From positions 1 to 64,000 of the forward strand of contig NZ_JPMY01000038.1 in assembly GCF_000761545.1 (NCBI RefSeq): a stretch of DNA of 64,000 nt, written 5' to 3'. The number at the start of each line of letters is the position of its first letter. The first letter of the stretch is position 1. The notes beneath the pieces are model-generated. The model saw only the letters and a list, made by a program, of their open reading frames with translations, was not told the origin of the DNA and did no database searches. This stretch comes from Pseudomonas sp. ML96 (GTDB lineage Bacteria > Pseudomonadota > Gammaproteobacteria > Pseudomonadales > Pseudomonadaceae). Shown piece after piece: positions 17,360-25,295 of this stretch. A program made the position numbers and the translations under genes.

Positions 17360-18250
17360 ATGACGCATCCAGAAAATTTTTATAAATACGCATCTCCAAG
17401 CACTGCCTTGATCATTCTGGAGAACTCCCGGCTAAGGTGGTCGAGCCCATTACTTTTCAATGACCCTGCCGAGTTCCAACGAATGCCTCGCTTCGAGCCT
17501 ACTATTGCCGAAGCGTCCAATGAGTTCCCCAGCACCCTTATAAATATAGCTAGTGGAAAAATAAAATTCGACGAATCGGCACTTTCTCCAAGTGCAAATT
17601 TACTGCTTCAGTGTGTAAAAGTACTTCTTGCACAAAAAACGCCTGAAGCCAAAATTGCTTCTGCACTTACATCTAGAATTGAAGACCCAGACGCCCATGT
17701 AATTTCCGGCTTGAGAGGATTTTTCGGGGAAAATTTTCTATCCACAGCCCGTGTAATGTGCCTAACAACCAATCACAGCAATGATGCTATGTGGGCAAAT
17801 TACGCCGACGGCCATAAAGGATGCGTTCTAGGGTTTAAGCACATCCCAAGGCTTTCCACACCGTTTCTTGAGGCAAAAAAAGTAATGTACTCAGAGAACC
17901 CACCGGTAGTGGGTAACGGTATGGACTTTCTTCTCTATGGAGACACAAGACCACTAAGAGCGGCTACGATCAACGCTGTTTGTTATACCAAAAAAATCGA
18001 CTGGTCCTATGAGCAGGAATGGCGCGCTATTACATGGCGCCCCGAAGAAGATTCGCAGTTCGCAGATTACAAATTTTATCCTGATGAATTAGAGTCGGTG
18101 ACCATTGGAAGTAAAGCTTCGCCAGATACTGAGTTGGCCGTAAAAAAAATACTGCGCGAGCTCTACCCGCACTGCCACTTGTATCGACTGGTAATAAATA
18201 ATGGCGAAAGCTCTCGCGTACCGATAGAGCACTGTGAAAGCAGCACATAA
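17360..18250 (+). CDS. Cassette 3: DUF2971-like protein
   Basis: 296 aa. The N-terminus FYKYASPSTALIILENSRLRWSSPLLFNDPAEF and the central CLTTNHSNDAMWANYADGHKGCVLGF are typical of DUF2971 proteins, a family of unknown biochemical role often carried on islands and integrons. The segment SYEQEWRAITW is a conserved later motif of the family. No signal peptide or membrane segment. The ATG lies 14 bases from the preceding attC site with no clear ribosome site, as is common for cassettes. The stop overlaps the R'' box of site 3. Confidence 0.8.
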   Translation: MTHPENFYKYASPSTALIILENSRLRWSSPLLFNDPAEFQRMPRFEPTIAEASNEFPSTLINIASGKIKFDESALSPSANLLLQCVKVLLAQKTPEAKIASALTSRIEDPDAHVISGLRGFFGENFLSTARVMCLTTNHSNDAMWANYADGHKGCVLGFKHIPRLSTPFLEAKKVMYSENPPVVGNGMDFLLYGDTRPLRAATINAVCYTKKIDWSYEQEWRAITWRPEEDSQFADYKFYPDELESVTIGSKASPDTELAVKKILRELYPHCHLYRLVINNGESSRVPIEHCESST

Positions 18251-18320
18251 CAACTGGTTCAAACCGTTCGCCGCTCTCACTGGGACGGGCTAAAGCCCGC
18301 CCCTTAACCAAACGTTAGTC
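18245..18320 (+). repeat. attC-like site 3
   Basis: 76 bases, the length typical of Pseudomonas attC sites. It starts ACATAAC (18245-18251), followed by L'' in GGTTCAAACC. It ends with L' in TTAACC and R' in ACGTTAGTC (core from 18314). The central palindrome is GGGCTAAAGCCC. It contains the stop of cassette 3. Confidence 0.87.
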
Positions 18321-18343
18321 CTCTACAGTTGACTCATCACCGC

Positions 18344-19153
18344 ATGAAGACATACAAACATTACCACGGCACGCCAAATCAAATAATGGCTCAAGAAGAG
18401 GTTTCAATTTTGCTGTGCGTTGAACGTGCGCTTGCGTCTTCTAGTAACTCGCAAACAATCGGCAGAAACGGTGAGCTCCCATTTATAAGCTTCTTGCAAC
18501 GATATTTACCTAATACGCTTCGCGCCGCCTCTGGCCACTTCATTACACCGAACGGCGATATCTCTCCTCAACTCGATGCCATTGTTTTTGATGCGAGGTA
18601 TCCACTTCTCTCCGAAAACACCGATGGTTCAGCGCTCCTAATGCTGAACTCCGTCGTTCATATCTATGAGCTCAAGACCAATCTAACGGCTAGAGACATA
18701 CGCAAAAGCATCGAGAATTCAAAGAAGATAACAACACTTACGCAACAGGTTAAAGAGTTCGAGACACCTGATGGTTGGGGCTCACCTCGCCAAACGTTAT
18801 TGGCCTATCGCACTGAGCAAAAACTGGAGACGCTTGAAGCGGCATTCTTCGGTGCATCAAGCCCCGAAATTTCCCCCATGGATAGTATCGTACTGCGCTG
18901 TCTTCCTAATGACGCAGCAATCATTGGAGGAGTGGGCGGAACTCTTCATTTGGAGCCACCGTTTCCTGAAGAAAATGCTCGCGGACCTCGTCCAGATGGG
19001 TACTTTCCTATGTTTATACCAAGTCACACGCCGCTCTCTGACCTCTACTATTCGCTTGTTCAAAATGCCTACTACACATTGGGCGAAAGAGATTACTCAT
19101 TCAACGACATTGGCGCACATTTCAACGATTACATGAGTTGGGCAACAGCATGA
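18344..19153 (+). CDS. Cassette 4: DUF6602-like protein with PD-(D/E)XK-type residues
   Basis: 269 aa from the ATG at 18344. A helical N-terminus is followed by FISFLQRYLPNTLRAASGHFITP, then QLDAIVFDARYPLL and VVHIYELKTNLT. This pattern matches DUF6602, a presumed restriction-endonuclease-fold family: Asp78 in QLDAIVFD and Glu109/Lys111 in YELKT would be the D...ExK metal site. Binding or cutting of nucleic acid is inferred. No partner methylase or helicase is present. It is followed 24 bases later by attC site 4. AT content is milder than in cassettes 1 and 2. Confidence 0.72.
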   Translation: MKTYKHYHGTPNQIMAQEEVSILLCVERALASSSNSQTIGRNGELPFISFLQRYLPNTLRAASGHFITPNGDISPQLDAIVFDARYPLLSENTDGSALLMLNSVVHIYELKTNLTARDIRKSIENSKKITTLTQQVKEFETPDGWGSPRQTLLAYRTEQKLETLEAAFFGASSPEISPMDSIVLRCLPNDAAIIGGVGGTLHLEPPFPEENARGPRPDGYFPMFIPSHTPLSDLYYSLVQNAYYTLGERDYSFNDIGAHFNDYMSWATA

Positions 19154-19177
19154 TTAAGGGTCAAGCAGCTACTACTA

Positions 19178-19253
19178 GGCTAATAAGCGGTTCATACCGC
19201 TCGTTTCGCTCACTGGGACGGGCCAAAGCCCGCCCCTTAACCAAACGTTAGGC
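19178..19253 (+). repeat. attC-like site 4, right end of the array
   Basis: 76 bases ending in the perfect core GTTAGGC (19247-19253). Its second half is nearly identical to site 3 (GGGACGGGCCAAAGCCCGCCCCTTAACCAAACGTTAG in place of the same with one change; given here in two parts: GGGACGGGCCAAAGCCCG, CCCCTTAACCAAACGTTAG). The R'' box is degenerate, GGCTAAT with T instead of the conserved C. The phoX stop codon lies 8 bases further right. Confidence 0.85.
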
Positions 19254-19261
19254 TTCGTTCT

Positions 19262-21217
19262 TCACGCCCCAATCACCCCACCATCCACCCGCGTAATCAG
19301 CAACGTGGTCGAGCGCGGCCGGGTCTTGCCGTCGCTGGCTGGGAAGCTGATGGCCGGGTGCTGGATATTGGCCCACATGGCCTTGCCGTCCGGGCTCCAG
19401 GCCAGGCCAGTGATTTCGCAGCCGCGCGGGCCGACCAGGAAGCGGCGGACCTCGCGGGTGCTGGGGTCGGCGCAGAGCAGTTGGTTGCAGCCCATGCCGG
19501 CCATCACCGGTTCGATGTCGTCGTAGTCGGTCTGGATCCACAGGCGCCCGGCGGCGTCGAAGGCCAGGCCGTCCGGTGAGGAAAACAGGTCGCCGTTGAT
19601 GGTGCCGGTGAGGTTGGCCGGCACCGGCTTGCCATCCTTGTCCTTGCTGCCGCGGGCTTCGCCGGCGAGGAGGAACAGTTCCCAGGTGAAGGCAGTGGCG
19701 GTCGGGTTGGCGCCCTTTTCGTTGAAGCGCAGGATCTGCCCGTGCAGGTTGTGCGGGCGCGGGTTGGCCTTGTCGGTGGGTTGCTTGTCGCCACGCCCGT
19801 CGTTGTTGGTCAGGGTCACGTAGACCTCGCCGGTGGCGGGATGCACGGCGGCCCACTCGGGGCGGTCCATCGGCGTGGCGCCGGCGCGGTCGGCGGCGGC
19901 GCGGGCGTTGAGCAGTACCTCGGCCTGGTTGGCGAAACCGTTCTCGGCGCTGAGGCCGTTCTGCCCGTGCACCAGGGCCAGCCACTGGCCGCTGCCGTCG
20001 GCATCGAAGCGCGCGGCGTACAGGGTGCCTTCGTCCAGCAGATCACGATTGGCCCTAGGGTTGGCAGCGTCGAAGCGGCCGGCGGGGACGAATTTGTAGA
20101 CATACTCGCCCTTGGCATCGTCGCCGGAGTAGAAGGCCATGCGCCCGTCCTTGCCCAGGCTCAGCGCCGCGCATTCGCGGCTGAAGCGGCCGAAGGCGGT
20201 GCGCTTGATCGGCTGCGCCTTGGGGTCGAAGGGATCGATCTCGACCACCCAGCCGAAGCGGTGCGGCTCGTTGACGTGGCCGCCGTGGGGTTGGTCGGCG
20301 TAGGGCGTGGCGTCGAAGCGCGCGTCGGCGGTCTCCCATGCGTAGTTCTTGCTGGTGCCCTCCTTCGCCAGGCCGTAGCGCTTGTGCGACACGCGCGCCT
20401 CGAAGTCGGCCTTGTCGCGGTTGATGAAGTAGTTGGGCCAGTTCTCCTCGCAGGTGAGGAAGGTGCCCCAGGGCGTGACGCCGGTGGCGCAGTTGTTGAG
20501 GGTGCCGAGCACGGTGAGGCCGCTCGGGTCGCTGGCGGTCTTCATCTGCTCGTGGGCGGCCAGCGGGCCGGCGATGCGCATGGGCGTGAGCATGCTGATG
20601 CGGCGGTTGTAGGCGGAATCCATCACCCGTTGCCACTGGCCACCTTCGCCCTTTTTCACCTCGATCACCGAGACGCCGTGGGCGGCTTGTTCCTTGCGCA
20701 CCTCGGCAAGCGGGCGCGGCTTGGACTGGTCGATCTTGCCGGACGGGTGCAGCGGCGGGTTGATGTACTCATGGTTCATCACCAGCAGGCCGCGGTCGGT
20801 CTCGCCGGGGAAGGCGAAGAAGTCCATGCCGTCGTGATTGTCGCCGGCCTGCTTGAGCTGGGCCTGCCAGTCGTCGCTGGCGTCCGGGTTCCAGGCCGGC
20901 GCGCCGGCTTCAACCGGGTCGCCCCAGGAGAAGAACGGCACGGCGCGGTAGCCCTCGGCCACCAGCACGCTGTCGAACTGCGGGTCGAGCTGCACCGGCA
21001 CGCCCTTGAAGCTGAGCAGCGGGCTGGCCGAGGCCTTGGAGCAGGCAGCCAGGCCGCCGCCGAAGAAGCCCAGCGCGGCCAGGGTCAGGCCGCCCTTGAG
21101 CACGTTGCGTCGGCTACCGTCGACCAGCATGTCCAGCGGCGGGTTGGCGCTGGGGTTGATAGCGATATCGTCGTGCGCTTCCAGGCGCTGGTGGAACTGC
21201 TGGTGTTCAGGGTTCAT
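19262..21217 (-). CDS. phoX: PhoX-family alkaline phosphatase (DUF839), Tat-exported
   Basis: 651 aa. A twin-arginine signal (SRRNVLKGGLTLAALGFFGGG, residues about 35-55) precedes a beta-propeller phosphatase. Conserved PhoX segments include FFAFPGETDRGLLVMNHEY, then GWVVEIDPFDP, and EVYVTLTNND. PhoX enzymes use calcium and iron to hydrolyse phosphomonoesters outside the cytoplasm under phosphate starvation. It is the last gene of the minus-strand phosphorus run, 14 bases after tonB. Its 3' end abuts the integron-type cassette array, which has left the reading frame intact. Confidence 0.9.
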   Translation of the reverse strand: MNPEHQQFHQRLEAHDDIAINPSANPPLDMLVDGSRRNVLKGGLTLAALGFFGGGLAACSKASASPLLSFKGVPVQLDPQFDSVLVAEGYRAVPFFSWGDPVEAGAPAWNPDASDDWQAQLKQAGDNHDGMDFFAFPGETDRGLLVMNHEYINPPLHPSGKIDQSKPRPLAEVRKEQAAHGVSVIEVKKGEGGQWQRVMDSAYNRRISMLTPMRIAGPLAAHEQMKTASDPSGLTVLGTLNNCATGVTPWGTFLTCEENWPNYFINRDKADFEARVSHKRYGLAKEGTSKNYAWETADARFDATPYADQPHGGHVNEPHRFGWVVEIDPFDPKAQPIKRTAFGRFSRECAALSLGKDGRMAFYSGDDAKGEYVYKFVPAGRFDAANPRANRDLLDEGTLYAARFDADGSGQWLALVHGQNGLSAENGFANQAEVLLNARAAADRAGATPMDRPEWAAVHPATGEVYVTLTNNDGRGDKQPTDKANPRPHNLHGQILRFNEKGANPTATAFTWELFLLAGEARGSKDKDGKPVPANLTGTINGDLFSSPDGLAFDAAGRLWIQTDYDDIEPVMAGMGCNQLLCADPSTREVRRFLVGPRGCEITGLAWSPDGKAMWANIQHPAISFPASDGKTRPRSTTLLITRVDGGVIGA

Positions 21218-21231
21218 CAGGGCTTCTCTGG

Positions 21232-22029
21232 TTATTCGATGCGGTAGTGGAAGGTGTTCTTCACGCCGTCCACCGCCACGGCGCGGCCATCGACCACACG
21301 CGGCTGGTAGCGGAAGGTGCGGGCGGCGGCCAGGGACGGACGGACGAACAGCGGGTGGCAGTCGCCGAGGGTTTGCGGGTCTTCGACGCGGCCTTGCGGG
21401 CTGACCCGGTAGGTCACCGTGCAGTCGCCCTCGATGCCCTTGTCCAGGGCGCGCTCGGGGTAGTCCGGCGCCTCCTTGGCGATGGGCAGGTACTGGCGGC
21501 TGGCGGCCGCCGCGGCCTCGGCCTGGCGGGCGCGCTCGGCGGCTTCGGCGTCGGCGCGGGCCTGGGCTTCGGCCTGGCGCTGCTGCTCCTGCTGGCGGGC
21601 CAGTTCGTCGGCCTCGCGGCGTTCGCGTTCGATGCGTTGACGCTCGACCTGTTCGCGTTCCTGGCGCTCGCGCTGTTCCTCGACGCGTTTGCGCGCCAGG
21701 GGGGCCTGCTCCAGCTTCTGCTGCTCGATGCGTGGATCGGGCTTGGGCGCTTCCACCGGCTTGGCCGGCTCGGGCTCAGGGATCGCTACTGGTGGCAGCA
21801 CCGCCTCGGGCTGTGGCGGCGCTGGCGGGGCCAGGGTTATCAGGCGCGTGGTCAGGGTGCGCACCTGCGGTGCCGGCGGCGTGTCGGCCTGCCAGTGAGC
21901 CAGCAGCAGACCGAGCACCAGCGCGTGCAGGCCCACCGCCACACCGGCGGCTAGAAAGCTGCGCAGCCAGCGGCTGGAGGGAGCGGCGAGCGCCAGTGGC
22001 GCGGTGGCCTGCATGACCAGCGCGCTCAC
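21232..22029 (-). CDS. TonB-family energy transducer
   Basis: 265 aa. An N-terminal membrane helix (about 22-45) is followed by a proline- and Lys/Glu/Arg-rich periplasmic spacer, including a long E/Q/R coiled stretch at about 105-175. The C-terminal TonB domain (YPERALDKGIEGDCTVTYRV to FRYQPRVVDG) contacts outer-membrane receptors. It starts within the end of the exbD gene (4-base overlap). Probably dedicated to the receptor at 25296-27818 because the genes are codirectional. Confidence 0.9.
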   Translation of the reverse strand: MSALVMQATAPLALAAPSSRWLRSFLAAGVAVGLHALVLGLLLAHWQADTPPAPQVRTLTTRLITLAPPAPPQPEAVLPPVAIPEPEPAKPVEAPKPDPRIEQQKLEQAPLARKRVEEQRERQEREQVERQRIERERREADELARQQEQQRQAEAQARADAEAAERARQAEAAAAASRQYLPIAKEAPDYPERALDKGIEGDCTVTYRVSPQGRVEDPQTLGDCHPLFVRPSLAAARTFRYQPRVVDGRAVAVDGVKNTFHYRIE

Positions 22030-22469
22030 TGCGGCGCCTCGGTGATCAGGCCAAGGTTGCTCACCCCACCCTGCTGCAGCGCGGCCATGCCGGCCACCAC
22101 CGTGGCATAGTCGGCGTGGCCGTCGGCGCGGATATACACCTGGGTGTCGCCGCGCGCGGCGATCAGCGCGCCGACCTTGCTGGTCATCTCCTCCAGGCTC
22201 ACCGCGCTGTCGGTCCTGTGCTGGGTATCCAGCTCGCTGCCGAGGTTCCAGTAGTAGCCGCCATCGGCCTGCACCGAGAGGGTCAGCACCTGTTGCTGGC
22301 TGTCGGTCGGCAGCGCCTCGGCGGCGACCTTGGGCAGCTCGATCTTCACACCCTGGGTGAGCATCGGTGCGGTGACCATGAAGATCACCAGCAGTACCAG
22401 CATCACGTCGATGTAGGGCACCACGTTCATCTCGGCCTTGGGGCCGTGCTTGTTCTGCGGCTTGCGCAT
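22026..22469 (-). CDS. exbD: ExbD/TolR-family biopolymer transport protein
   Basis: 147 aa from the ATG at 22469. One membrane helix (about 18-38) carries the conserved aspartate in VVPYIDVMLVLLVIFMV that conducts protons. The periplasmic domain has VYIRADGHADYATVV. Partner of ExbB in using the proton motive force to drive TonB. It lies 11 bases after exbB and overlaps tonB. Confidence 0.93.
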   Translation of the reverse strand: MRKPQNKHGPKAEMNVVPYIDVMLVLLVIFMVTAPMLTQGVKIELPKVAAEALPTDSQQQVLTLSVQADGGYYWNLGSELDTQHRTDSAVSLEEMTSKVGALIAARGDTQVYIRADGHADYATVVAGMAALQQGGVSNLGLITEAPQ

Positions 22470-22480
22470 CTCGCCTCTCC

Positions 22481-23188
22481 TCAGGCTGCCTGGGCCACGC
22501 CGGTGGCAGCCGGCAGGCGCCGTTGCAGGCGACCCTGCAGTTCGTTGCCGAAGGCGTACAGGCGGGTGCTCAGCGCGGCGACGCGGGCAGAGAAGCGGTT
22601 GTAGGCGATCACCGCAGGAATCGCCGCGAACAGGCCGATGGCGGTGGCGATCAGCGCCTCGGCGATGCCCGGCGCGACGGTGGACAGCGTCGCCTGCTGC
22701 ACCTGGGACAGGCCGATGAAGGAATTCATGATCCCCCACACGGTGCCAAACAGGCCGATATAGGGGCTGACCGAGCCGATGGTGGCGAGCAGCGGCAGGC
22801 CCTTCTCCAGGCGCTCCTCCTGCTCGGAGATGGCCACCAGCAGGCTGCGTTCGACGCCGTCGATCAGCGTCTCGCGCTCTACACCGGGGTCACGACGCAG
22901 CTGCGCGTATTCGCCGTAGCCGGCGCGGAACAGCTGCTCCAGCACGGCGTCCGCATCACTGCGCTCGGCGCCTTCGCGGTACAGGGTGGCGAGGTCGCCG
23001 GTCTCGCGGAAGCGGCGCAGGAAGTCCCGCGCCAGGCGCTCGCTGCGGCCCAGCAGCAGGCTGCGCTGGACGATCAGGTACCAACTGGCCAGAGAGGCGG
23101 CGAGCAGGGTCAGCATGACCAGTTTGACCAGCAGGCTGGCGTCGCTGACCAGGCTCCAGACGGTCATCTGTTCGAGGGTGGCGTGCAT
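22481..23188 (-). CDS. exbB: ExbB/TolQ-family proton channel protein
   Basis: 235 aa from the ATG at 23188, with AAAGGAG upstream. Three membrane segments: one near the N-terminus and a pair at about 130-195 with the family signature GLFGTVWGIMNSF and the AEALIATAIGLFAAIPAV stretch. It forms the pentameric motor with ExbD. A tolQ-like origin is possible, but the neighbouring tonB gene favours the ExbB assignment. Confidence 0.92.
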   Translation of the reverse strand: MHATLEQMTVWSLVSDASLLVKLVMLTLLAASLASWYLIVQRSLLLGRSERLARDFLRRFRETGDLATLYREGAERSDADAVLEQLFRAGYGEYAQLRRDPGVERETLIDGVERSLLVAISEQEERLEKGLPLLATIGSVSPYIGLFGTVWGIMNSFIGLSQVQQATLSTVAPGIAEALIATAIGLFAAIPAVIAYNRFSARVAALSTRLYAFGNELQGRLQRRLPAATGVAQAA

Positions 23189-23232
23189 GGTGTGGCTCCT
23201 TTGCATGGCGGGCTGAGTCGTGCGCTGCACAT

Positions 23233-23267
23233 CCCTCACCCCGGCCCTCTCCCAGGGGGAGAGGGTG
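23233..23267. repeat. REP-like intergenic hairpin
   Basis: CCCTCACCCCGGCCCTCTCCC followed by the complementary GGGGGAGAGGGTG. This style of sequence is widely dispersed in Pseudomonas intergenic regions; a relative occurs at 52267-52300. It sits between the phytase and exbB genes and could weaken or stabilise the shared transcript. Confidence 0.6.
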
Positions 23268-23314
23268 AATGGTGCTATTCGATTACGTGACGGTTACCGG
23301 CTGATGACAGCGCG

Positions 23315-25231
23315 CTATTCCAGGCCGATGGCTTTGGCGACTTCGCTCCAGGGCACGAACTTGAAGTTCTGCGTGGTCTCGGGCATGCGCTTGCGGCCGT
23401 CCTGCACCACCAACATGCCTTGGCTCCATGGCCCGCCGAGGTTGGCCGAGGTGACTTCCAGGCCGTCGGTCTCGGAGGCGCCGTCGATGCCCAGGGCGCC
23501 GTTGGCGCCGACGCGGAAGGCGCCGCGCAAGGCGAATGGCGGCTCGGCGTCGAGCACCAGGTAGCTGTCGTTGCCCTGGCTGGATACCACCAGGTAGTCG
23601 CGCGCCTCGGACTGGTAGAGGCCCAAGCCCTCGACATCAGCGTGCAGCGCGCCGCCGACCTTCATCACCTCATGCAGCTCGGTGGGGCCATCGGCGCGGG
23701 CGTCCACCGCCCAGATGCCGGTGTCTTCCTCGCCGAGGAACAGGCGCTGGCGCTGGTCGTCGGCCACGCAGCCCTCGGGCTGGCTGGGCACGGCGAAGCG
23801 CCGTACCAGCTCACCGCTGACTTCGCCGCCGCTGTCGCTCAGGCGGTACTGCAGGAAGCTGCCGTCCTTGCCGTTGGCGAAGGCGTACAGCTCGCCGCTG
23901 GCCGGCTGGAACAGGCAGATACCGTAGATTTCCTTGAGCGGCGTGCGCACCTCGCCGGCCACGCGCAGCTCGCCGCTGGCGCGGTCGATGGCGAACACGG
24001 CGATGCTGTTGCGATCGCGATCGCTGGCCACGGCCAGGTCGACGCGCTCGCCGCCGAGGCTGAAGTTGGCGCGCAGGTCGACGTTGTTCAGGCGCCCTAC
24101 TGGCAGGTCCTGCAGCAGCTTGCCGTCTAGGTCGTAGACCAGCAGGCCCTGCTTCTTGTTGGTACCGAGCACGCGCGAGCGTGCCGGGTTGGCCGGGTCG
24201 ACCCAGATCGCCGGATCGTCGGCGGCATCGCCGTGGCGACCGACCGGCTCGCTCTGGCGCAGCGCCGTGACGTTGACCAGCGCCTCGGGCACGGCCACCG
24301 GTTGCGGCTTCCAGGCCAGTTCGCCTTCGTAGAAGCGCCCGCTGCCGTCGTCCTGCAGCAGCAGTTCGAGGCCTTCGGCACCTTCACGCACGGCCAGGCG
24401 TTCTGGCTCTTCCAAGCCCTCCAACGCAACGCTGCCGGCCGCCTGCCAGGCTTCACCCTGGCGCTGGTACAGGTGCAGGCGACGGGCGCCGACATCCAGC
24501 GCCAGCACGCCGCCCGGCACCGTAGCCATGGCGCCGACGCCCTGCTCCAGGCCGCCGAATGGCTTGACCATGTCCACCGCCACGCGGCTGGCCTCAGCCT
24601 CCGGGTGCGCCGGGTAGGCCCACAGGCCGACGTTCTCCTCGTTGACCAACAACTGGTTGGCGGCATCGTCGACCTGACAGAACTCGGCCTGTGGCGGCAG
24701 CGGCAAGCCGCGCACGCGCAGGGCCTCGGCATTCAACTCGCTGCCGGCGCCGACCAGCCACTGCTCGCCACGGCCTTCTTCGCCGACCAGGAACAGGTAG
24801 AGGTTGGCCGCCTCGTCGCGGTACAGGCACAGGCCGGTCACCGCATAGTCGCGCGCCGGCAGGGCCAGAGTACGGCCCCACTGGCGCGCGGCCGGGTCGA
24901 GCAGCGCCAGGGTCGGGCGCTGGTTGGCTGCGTCGAGGCTGGCGACCAGCAGTTGCTCACCGAGGTTGCGGCTATCCAGCCCGCTGAAGTTGCCGGGCAG
25001 GCGCGCCAGCTCGGCGCCCTGGGCATCGAGCAGCAGCAGGCCGCGCTTCTCGCTGGCGGCCAGGCGCTGTTCGCCGGCGAAGCGCAGGTCCTCAGCCTTG
25101 AACTGGCCGGAGGCGCCCCAGGGGCTGAGGGCCAGGCTCGGCGTGGCGGCGGAAGCCGCCGATGGCACCTGGTCGCAACCGGCCAACAGCAGGCCGGCGA
25201 ACAACAGGGAAAGGGTGAACGATGGGTGCAT
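23315..25231 (-). CDS. Beta-propeller phytase lipoprotein, tandem-domain type
   Basis: 638 aa. A lipobox (LLLAGC, Cys19) directs it to a membrane surface. The first half (about 30-310) is a degenerate propeller. The second half (about 325-638) is a canonical beta-propeller phytase with DAADDPAIWVDPANPARSRV, then GTNKKQGLLVYDLDG, then QPEGCVADDQRQRLFLGEED and DVEGLGLY, which supply calcium and phosphate-binding residues. These enzymes release phosphate from phytate or other inositol phosphates. It is 64 bases downstream of the TonB-dependent receptor gene and certainly related to it functionally. Two-domain phytases of this kind are known; the incomplete domain is thought to increase activity. 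Confidence 0.9.
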   Translation of the reverse strand: MHPSFTLSLLFAGLLLAGCDQVPSAASAATPSLALSPWGASGQFKAEDLRFAGEQRLAASEKRGLLLLDAQGAELARLPGNFSGLDSRNLGEQLLVASLDAANQRPTLALLDPAARQWGRTLALPARDYAVTGLCLYRDEAANLYLFLVGEEGRGEQWLVGAGSELNAEALRVRGLPLPPQAEFCQVDDAANQLLVNEENVGLWAYPAHPEAEASRVAVDMVKPFGGLEQGVGAMATVPGGVLALDVGARRLHLYQRQGEAWQAAGSVALEGLEEPERLAVREGAEGLELLLQDDGSGRFYEGELAWKPQPVAVPEALVNVTALRQSEPVGRHGDAADDPAIWVDPANPARSRVLGTNKKQGLLVYDLDGKLLQDLPVGRLNNVDLRANFSLGGERVDLAVASDRDRNSIAVFAIDRASGELRVAGEVRTPLKEIYGICLFQPASGELYAFANGKDGSFLQYRLSDSGGEVSGELVRRFAVPSQPEGCVADDQRQRLFLGEEDTGIWAVDARADGPTELHEVMKVGGALHADVEGLGLYQSEARDYLVVSSQGNDSYLVLDAEPPFALRGAFRVGANGALGIDGASETDGLEVTSANLGGPWSQGMLVVQDGRKRMPETTQNFKFVPWSEVAKAIGLE

Positions 25232-25295
25232 GGGTATTCCTTGAGCGTGTGCGCAGGCGCGCCCGCCCCGCGAGGGAGCGCGCCGGTGGAGTCTT

